This document shows, in pieces, positions 14,588-23,900 of a stretch of 30,000 nt of DNA. Source of the stretch: Glandiceps talaboti (Eukaryota > Hemichordata > Enteropneusta > Spengelidae); assembly GCF_964340395.1 (NCBI RefSeq), contig NC_135565.1, positions 2,305,001 to 2,335,000 on the forward strand, written 5' to 3'. Every line of letters begins with the position of its first letter. Positions within the stretch are counted from its first letter, which is position 1. The translations under genes and the position numbers were made by a program. Below the pieces are notes generated by a model that saw only the letters and a list, made by a program, of their open reading frames with translations, had not been told where the DNA came from and searched no databases.

Positions 14588-17500
14588 ATTGTCATTATGT
14601 ATTGACTTAGATGACTGAGGAACGTCGCTATGTATTGACTTAGATGACTGAGGAACGTCATTATGTATTGACTTAGATGACTGAGGAACGTCATTATGTA
14701 TTGACTTAGATGACTGAGGAACGTCGCTATGTATTGACTTAGATGACTGAGGAACGTCGCTATGTATTGACTTAGATGACTGAGGAATGTCATTATGTAT
14801 TGACTTAGATGACTGAGGAATGTCATTATGTATTGACTTAGATGACTGAGATACGTCATTATGTATTGACTTAGATGACTGAGGAACGTCGTTATGTATT
14901 GACTTAGATGACTGAGATACGTCATTATGTATTGACTTAGATGACTGAGGAACGTCGTTATGTATTGACTTAGATGACTGAGGAACATCATTATGTATTG
15001 ACTTAGATGACTGAGGAACGTCGTTATGTATTGACTTAGATGACTGAGATACGTCATTATGTATTGACTTAGATGACTGAGGAACGTCGTTATGTATTGA
15101 CTTAGATGACTGAGGAACGTCATTATGTATTGACTTAGATGACTGAGGAACGTCGTTATGTATTGACTTTGATGACTGAGGAACGTCGCTATGTATTGAC
15201 TTAGATGACTGAGGAACGTTGTTATGTATTGACTTAGATGACTGAGGAACGTCGTTATGTATTGACTTAGATGACTGAGGAATGTCGTTATGTATTGACT
15301 TAGATGACTGAGGAACGTCGTTATGTATTGACTTAGATGACTGAGGAACGTCGTTATGTATTGACTTAGATGACTGAGGAACGTCGTTATGTATTGACTT
15401 AGATGACTGAGGAACGTCATTATGTATTGACTTAGATGACTGAGGAACGTCGTTATGTATTGACTTAGATGACTGAGGAACGTCATTATGTATTGACTTA
15501 GATGACTGAGGAACGTCGTTATGTATTGACTTTGATGACTGAGGAACGTCGTTATGTATTGACTTAGATGACTGAGGAACGTCGTTATGTATTGACTTAG
15601 ATGACTGAGGAACGTCGTTATGTATTGACTTAGATGACTGAGGAACGTCATTATGTATTGACTTAGATGACTGAGGAATGTCGTTATGTATTGACTTAGA
15701 TGACTGAGGAACGTCGTTATGTATTGACTTAGATGACTGAGGAACGTCATTATGTATTGACTTAGATGACTGAGGAATGTCGTTATGTATTGACTTAGAT
15801 GACTGAGGAATGTCATTATGTATTGACTTAGATGACTGAGGAATGTCATTATGTATTGACTTAGATGACTGAGGAATGTCATTATGTATTGACTTAGATG
15901 ACTGAGGAACGTCGTTATGTATTGACTTAGATGACTGAGGAACGTCGTTATGTATTGACTTAGATGACTGAGATACGTCATTATGTATTGACTTAGATGA
16001 CTGAGGAACGTCGTTATGTATTGACTTAGATGACTGAGGAACGTCATTATGTATTGACTTAGATGACTGAAGAACGTCGTTATGTATTGACTTAGATGAC
16101 TGAGGAACGTCGTTATGTATTGACTTAGATGACTGAGGAACGTCATTATGTATTGACTTAGATGACTGAGGAACATCGTTATGTACTGACTTAGATGACT
16201 GAGGAACGTCGTTATGTATTGACTTAGATGACTGAGGAACGTCGTTATGTATTGACTTAGATGACTGAAGAACGTCGTTATGTATTGACTTAGATGACTG
16301 AGGAACGTCGTTATGTATTGACTTAGATGACTGAGGAACGTCATTATGTATTGACTTAGATGACTGAAGAACGTCGTTATGTATTGACTTAGATGACTGA
16401 GGAACGTTGTTATGTATTGACTTAGATGACTGAGGAACGTCGTTATGTATTGACTTAGATGACTGTGGAACGTCGTTATGTATTGACTTAGATGACTGAA
16501 GAACGTCGTTATGTATTGACTTAGATGACTGAGGAACGTTGTTATGTATTGACTTAGATGACTGAGGAACGTCGTTATGTATTGACTTAGATGACTGTGG
16601 AACGTCGTTATGTATTGACTTAGATGACTGAGGAACGTCATTATGTATTGACTTAGATGACTGAAGAACGTCATTTTGTATTGACTTAGATGACTGAGGA
16701 ACGTCATTATGTATTGACTTAGATGACTGAAGAACGTCATTTTGTATTGACTTAGATGACTGAAGAACGTCGTTATGTATTTACTTAGATGTCTGAGGAA
16801 CGTCGTTATGTATTGACTTAGATGACTGAAGAACGTCGTTATGTATTGACTTAGATGACTGAGGAACGTCATTATGTATTGACTTAGATGACTGAGGAAC
16901 GTCATTATGTATTGACTTAGATGACTGAAGAATGTCATTTTGTATTGACTTAGATGACTGAGGAACTTCGTTATGTATTGACTTAGATGACTGAGGAACG
17001 TCGGTATGTATTGACTTAGATGACTGAGGAACGTCATTATGTATTGACTTAGATGACTGAAGAACGTCATTTTGTATTGACTTAGATGACTGAGGAACTT
17101 CGTTATGTATTGACTTAGATGACTGAGGAACGTCATTTTGTATTGACTTAGATGACTGAGGAACGTCGTTATGTATTGACTTAGATGACTGAGGAACGAC
17201 GGTATGTATTGACTTAGATGACTGAGATACGTCGTTATGAATTGACTTAGATGACTGTGGAACGTCGTTATGTATTGACTTAGATGACTGAGGAACGTCA
17301 TTATGTATTGACTTAGATGACTGAGGAACGTCATTATGTATTGACTTAGATGACTGAAGAACGTCATTTTGTATTGACTTAGATGACTGAGGAACTTCGT
17401 TATGTATTGACTTAGATGACTGAGGAACGTCATTTTGTATTGACTTAGATGACTGAGGAACGTCGTTATGTATTGACTTAGATGACTGAGGAACGACGGT

Positions 17501-17793
17501 ATGTATTGACTTAGATGACTGAGATACGTCGTTATGAATTGACTTAGATGACTGTGGAACGTCGTTATGTATTGACTTAGATGACTGAGGAACGTCATTA
17601 TGTATTGACTTAGATGACTGAGATACGTCGTTATGTATTGACTTAGATGACTGAGGAACGTCGTTATGTATTGACTTAGATGACTGTGGAACGTCGTTAT
17701 GTATTGACTTAGATGACTGTGGAACGTCGTTATGTATTGACTTAGATGACTGAGGAACGTCGTTATGTATTGACTTAGATGACTGAGGAACAT
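14588..17793. repeat. 33-bp minisatellite, about 97 units
   Basis: On the plus strand the unit is ATGTATTGACTTAGATGACT followed by GAGGAACGTCGTT. Common variants are GTCGTT/GTCATT, GAGGAAC/GAAGAAC/GAGATAC/GTGGAAC and TATGTATT/TTTGTATT. On the minus strand one frame reads FLSHLSQYITT about 97 times without a stop, and a second reads VPQSSKSIHND with a single stop at 16783-16781. The variants look random with respect to either frame. A nine-unit block (297 bp) is duplicated: GAGATACGTCGTTATGAATT occurs at 17224 and again at 17521. The array lies in intron 5, starting about 30 bp past the exon 5 donor. Confidence 0.95.
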
Positions 17794-17821
17794 TGATAAA
17801 ACAAAGACAAGGTATACTTAC

Positions 17822-17990
17822 ATGTGTATCTATCAACTGAAGCCTTCTGATCGCTATGTTCAATTGTTTGTGTTTACTTTCATAATCTGAGTGAAGCTTC
17901 TTGAGAGCTGCACTCTTTTCTTCCCAAGGCACTGAGTACACTTTTACCAACCTCACTAACTCTGTGACGGGGGTATTTAAATCCGTTGTA
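17822..17990 (-). CDS. Exon 5, predicted coiled-coil segment
   Basis: The acceptor is TTTTGTGTCTTGTACAG|TACA and the donor a near-consensus ACACAT|GTAAGT. The exon is 169 nt and encodes residues 116-172, starting STTDLNTPVTELVRLVKV and ending RRLQLIDTH. The Leu/Lys/Glu pattern suggests a helix, possibly a coiled coil. If the donor is not used, the frame stays open through ten further codons straight into the 33-bp array. It then reads about 30 copies of VPQSSKSIHND before a stop at 16783-16781. The next true exon is not evident in the window. Confidence 0.78.
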
Positions 17991-20900
17991 CTGTACAAGA
18001 CACAAAATAATAATAATTAAAATTTAGCTTTTAAAATATAAGTTTCCCATACTGTACTTAAAGTACTTAACAATTATTACCCCTGGCATGGACCTATAAT
18101 GGCACAGTGTCCCTTTATACTTTCTCAACTCTCTGGGAGTGTACAATCCATTGCAGTCTGTCAAACATACATTTATAACCAACTCACTAATTCTGTGACT
18201 GGGGTATTTAAATCTATTATATTGAACTGAAATTCTGGGTCAAATGTCAAAGGTATTAAAAAAAGTTTGCATTGGACAGTATGGGGTGGACACTTGAATG
18301 GAGTCTTTCTGTAACGTAGTATTTCAGTTACATGTATGTAGTAAATACTAGATATACAAGTTGCAAGTATGGCTGCTATTCAGTCAAATTTGCACTTGCC
18401 ACAAAATAAAGTGACAGGCATTTGACCCATATAATTATGTCACCTTTGTGCCAGGTTTGATTGTAATTGGATAATGCACATCAGATATATAAACGATATA
18501 TTATATATTGCAAACAGATGCATAGAGGGTAGAAAGTCCAGTGCATAGAGGGGCGAGAGTCCATTGCATAGAGGGTAGAGAGTCCATTGCATAGAGGGTA
18601 GAAAGTCCATTGCATAGAGGGTAGAAAGTCCATTGCATAGAGGGTAGAAAGTCCATTGCATAGAGGGTAGAGAGTCCATTGCATAGAGGGTAGAAAGTCC
18701 ATTGCATAGAGGGTAGAGAGTCCATTGCATAGAGGGGCGAGAGTCCATTGCATAGAGGGTAGAGAGTCCATTGCATAGAGGGTAGAGAGTCCATTGCATA
18801 GAGGGGCGAGAGTCCATTGCATAGAGGGTAGAGAGTCCATTGCATAGAGGGTAGAGAGTCCATTGCATAGAGGGTAGAGAGTCCATTGCATAGAGGGGCG
18901 AGAGTCCATTGCATAGAGGGTAGAAAGTCCATTGCATAGAGGGGCGAGAGTCGATTGCATAGAGGGTAGAGAGTCCATTGCATAGAGGGTAGAGAGTCCA
19001 TTGCATAGAGGGTAGAGAGTCCATTGCATAGAGGGGCGAGAGTCGATTGCATAGAGGGTAGAAAGTCCATTGCATAGAGGGTAGAGAGTCCATTGCATAG
19101 AGGGTAGAGAGTCCATTGCATAGAGGGAAGAGAGTCCATTGCATAGAGGGGCGAGAGTCCATTGCATAGAGGGTAGAGAGTCCATTGCATAGAGGGGAAA
19201 GAGTCCATTGCATAGAGGGGAGAGAGTCCATTGCATAGAGGGTAGAGAGTCCATTGCATAGAGGGGAAAGAGTCCATTGCATAGAGGGGAGAGAATCCAT
19301 TGCATAGAGGGTAGAAAGTCCATTGCATAGAGGGTAGAGAGTCCATTGCATAGAGGGTAGAAAGTCCATTGCATAGAGGGGCGAGAGTCGATTGCATAGA
19401 GTGTAGAGAGTCCATTGCATAGAGGGTAGAGAGTCCATTGCATAGAGGGTAGAGAGTCCATTGCATAGAGGGGCGAGAGCCCATTGCATAGAGGGTAGAG
19501 AGTCCATTGCATAGAGGGGAGAGAATCCATTGCATAGGGGGTAGAAAGTCCATTGCATAGAGGGTAGAGAGTCCATTGCATAGAGGGAAGACAGTCCATT
19601 GCAGAGGGTAGAGAGCCCATTGCATAGAGGGTAGAGAGACCATTGCATAGAGGGTAGAGAGTCCATTGCATAGAGGGGCGAGAGTCCATTGCATAGAGGG
19701 TAGAGAGTCCATTGCATAGAGGGGAGAGAGTCCATTGCATAGAGGGGAGAGAGTCCATTGCATAGAGGGTAGAGAGTCCATTGCATAGAGGGGAAATAGT
19801 CCATTGCATAGAGGGTACAGATCCCATTGCATCGAGGGGAGAGTGTCGACTGTAAAAGTTTCTCTTTCGGGGGCTAATAAACACAAAATAACTCTGAGTT
19901 ACACACAAATCTTTTATACAGCACAACAAAGTTTACATGTAACACAATATAACAACTTTGAATGGCTGTTCAAGTCTTTCCAATCATCATGATTTTTCAG
20001 GGAGTTTCAAGAAATGAATTGAATTTTATTTTTGCCTGCCTAAAGACTTTCAAGGACTTTCCGAGGTGACCTCTGTATGATCTTTGTTAGTTAAGTAGTT
20101 GGGTTAATACATGTACTTGGTTACTAACACAGTCCTAATAAAATCACAATTACTACTTGTATGTCTATCCTTACCTTCTATATATCTTACCGGAAACCAT
20201 GGTTAATTTGGCCAACAATGTGGGAGGTAGGGAATGTTTTAATAGTTCATCTTTGACATCTAGAAACTATAAATAAAAGAACAAACAAACAAACAAACAA
20301 ACAAACAAACAAACAAACAAACAAACAAAAAGTATATCAAAAGAAAAGATTAGGTTTACTCACAACTTTCAAATATCAACCACTGTTAAAACTGTTTTGC
20401 CCTGCACTTGCCTTTACCATCAAATAAACTTTCACACACCCACCACTGGTAAACTGTTTTCTCCTGATAAGTTATACACTTGCCTTTACCATCAAATAAA
20501 CTTTCACACACCCACCACTGGTAAACTGTTTTCTCCTGATAAGTTATACACTTGCCTTTACCATCAAATAAACTTTCACACACCCACCACTAGTAAACTG
20601 TTTTCTCCTGATAAGTTATACACTTGCCTTTACCATCAAATAAACTTTCACACACCCACCACTGGTAAACTGTTTTCTCCTGATAAGTTATACACTTGCC
20701 TTTACCATCAAATAAACTTTCACACACCCACCACTAGTAAACTGTTTTCTCCTGATAAGTTATACACTTGCCTTTACCATCAAATAAACTTTCACACACC
20801 CACCACTAGTAAACTGTTTTCTCCTGATAAGTTACACACTTGCCTTTACCATCAAATAAACTTTCACACACCCACCACTGGTAAACTGTTTTCTCCTGAT

Positions 20901-23900
20901 AAGTTATACGGTACACTTGCCTTTACCATCAAATAAACTTTCACACACCCACCACTAGTAAACTGTTTTCAAAATGAAAGTGTAAATTATAGATACATGT
21001 ACATTTTGTGCTGTCAATGTCAACATACCTCAACCAGTGAATTATTTATAAAGGCAATACTATTCAGTACTCCATCACATAACATTTCAAACTTATTCTG
21101 TTCTTCTTGTTGTTTCTGTAATAACATTTCTTCTTCACTGTCATACTGTAAAAAAGGGTAACCAAATTAAAAAGTGGCAGTGGTGCTATAGCACTATCAA
21201 TGATAAAACTTAAGGCCATCAAAGTGACCTGTCCAAGATTCTCAAAGTTACATCTCAATATCCACATTAATGACATACATGTACATGTACATTGTCAGCA
21301 GATATCTATTACACAATGATTTACAAATGTACTAACATTTTGTAACACTATGGTGGGATGAGGGTTAGGGGTCATGTGGAAATTGCAAATATTTTCATAC
21401 CAAGTGTAGTAATATTGATAAGTAACCATACATGTAAATGCTGATAAAACACTACTAGAGAACTCTAATAAAACACTGCTAGAGAACTCTAATAAAACAC
21501 TGCTAGAGAACTCTGATAAAACACTGCTAGAGAACCCTGATAAAACACTGCTAGAGAACTCTGATAAAACACTGCTAGAGAACTCTGATAAAACACTGCT
21601 AGAGAACCCTGATAAAACACTGCTAGAGAACTCTGATAAAACACTATTAGAGAACTCTGATAAAACACTGCTAGAGAACCCTGATAAAACACTGCTAGAG
21701 AACTCTGATAAAACACTACTAGAGAACCCTGATAAAACACTATTAGAGAACTCTGATAAAACACTGCTAGAGAACTCTGATAAAACACTATTAGAGAACT
21801 CTGATAAAACACTGCTAGAGAACTCTGATAAAACACTGCTAGAGAACCCTGATAAAACACTACTAGAGAACCCTGATAAAACACTACTAGAGAACTCTGA
21901 TAAAACACTATTAGAGAACTCTGATAAAACACTGCTAGAGAACTCTGATAAAACACTGCTAGAGAACTCTGATAAAACACTATTAGAGAATTCTGATAAA
22001 ACACTGCTAGAGAACCCTGATAAAACACTACTAGAGAACTCTAATAAAACACTATTAGAGAATTCTGATAAAACACTGCTAGAGAACCCTGATAAAACAC
22101 TGCTAGAGAACCCTGATAAAACACTGCTAGAGAACCCTGATAAAACACTACTAGAGAACCCTGATAAAACACTGCTAGAGAACTCTGATAAAACACTGCT
22201 AGAGAACTCTGATAAAACACTACTAGAGAACCCTGATAAAACACTGCTAGAGAACCCTGATAAAACACTGCTAGAGAACTCTGATAAAACACTGCTAGAG
22301 AACTCTGATAAAACACTGCTAGAGAACCCTGATAAAACACTACTAGAGAACCCTGATAAAACACTGCTAGAGAACCCTGATAAAACACTACTAGAGAACC
22401 CTGATAAAACACTGCTAGAGAATTCTGATAAAACACTGCTAGAGAACTCTGATAAAACACTATTAGAGAATTCTGATAAAACACTGCTAGAGAACCCTGA
22501 TAAAACACTACTAGAGAACTCTAATAAAACACTATTAGAGAATTCTGATAAAACACTGCTAGAGAACCCTGATAAAACACTGCTAGAGAACTCTGATAAA
22601 ACACTACTAGAGAACCCTGATAAAACACTGCTAGAGAACTCTGATAAAACACTATTAGAGAATTCTGATAAAACACTGCTAGAGAACTCTGATAAAACAC
22701 TGCTAGAGAACTCTGATAAAACACTATTAGAGAATTCTGATAAAACACTGCTAGAGAATTCTGATAAAACACTGCTAGAGAACTCTGATAAAACACTACT
22801 AGAGAATGCTGGTGTAAAAGCTTGCTAAGGAACTCTATGATTGCTATAGTTTTCAGATATGATTCATTTATATTTACCTCATCTTCTTCATCATCACTTT
22901 CATCACCACTAGCACCACCAACAATTTCATCATCCTCTTCTCCTAATGGGTCTAACTGACCCAGACGGCGACTAGATCCTGAAATTATCAATAACAACAT
23001 CTCCCTTAATACATGTAGGGGGGGGGGGGGTTATATATAGTTTTGGTAGTACTGGAACAATGCGTGAAACTCCGAGTTACAACCAAGAACGAGTTCCAGT
23101 ACTACCAAAACTATTACGCTCTGCCACTGCGGTATAGAGCACTGTCTTAGCAGATTGATACTCACCAAGTGAATTGAATACAACAAAATAAAGTAATTTT
23201 CTGTGACAGCTTGTTAATAAATACTGAATTGTTTACAAAATGCAATGAGTACAAATAAACTTTGATATGACATATATGCATGGTAGTATAACCGATACAT
23301 TGTACTTTATGATGTAAGTGTTTCAACTGTGACATACATTACCAGGAAATAGTTATTTACATTAAGAAATACATGACACCGTTGACCAGTAAACTTCGTC
23401 AATGCAAAAATGGTAAATACTTGTCCAATTGACCTGTTTCCCTTGTAAATGAGTATGATGCTGATACAGCATATGACCACTGAAGGAATGTTTAATATCC
23501 ATAGATACCTTATCCCTCACAGAACTGAACTGTTGGGATAATGTTATCTATAATACTTCATACAAATGTATAATTAATGGAAGTATTGCCACAGTCAATC
23601 TGACTACAACACTCGAAATGTTGTACAGTATGTCAGTAAACGTGTTGACTCCACTACACTGTCTAAGTTACAATGCTTACGTGTAACTTGACATGTGGTA
23701 GAGAGGTGACAGCAGTGATAAATATATTTGAAATTAAGATAAAGGTTATTAAATAATTCCTAGAGTGTACGTTGGTTGTAACGAAATCACGCCTTCCACA
23801 ATAAAGTGGCTAGATCCTAAATATTTTAAGTGCTGGGCGCCGCCATGTTTGTTGTTTATGTGATCGGGACGAAATGCGACAGCGTAAGTGGCTAATTTCC

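Noticed and set aside
14584-17793. A 1069-codon minus-strand protein
   Set aside because: It is 97 copies of a 33-bp minisatellite read in one open frame. It has no promoter or splice context, and its variants look neutral.
18440-19929. Three overlapping minus-strand proteins of 454-482 residues
   Set aside because: All come from the 23-bp array, and all three frames give the same repeat peptide.
20397-20936. A 179-codon plus-strand protein
   Set aside because: It is the 72-bp array in an open frame, inside intron 3 of the minus-strand gene.
1-22808. CRISPR-like regular repeats
   Set aside because: The units abut directly with no unique spacers. These are tandem satellites in a eukaryotic setting.
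20370-22808. Unit lengths 24, 48 and 72 bp share the factor 24
   Set aside because: The unit sequences are unrelated and the other arrays are 23 and 33 bp, so this is probably coincidence.
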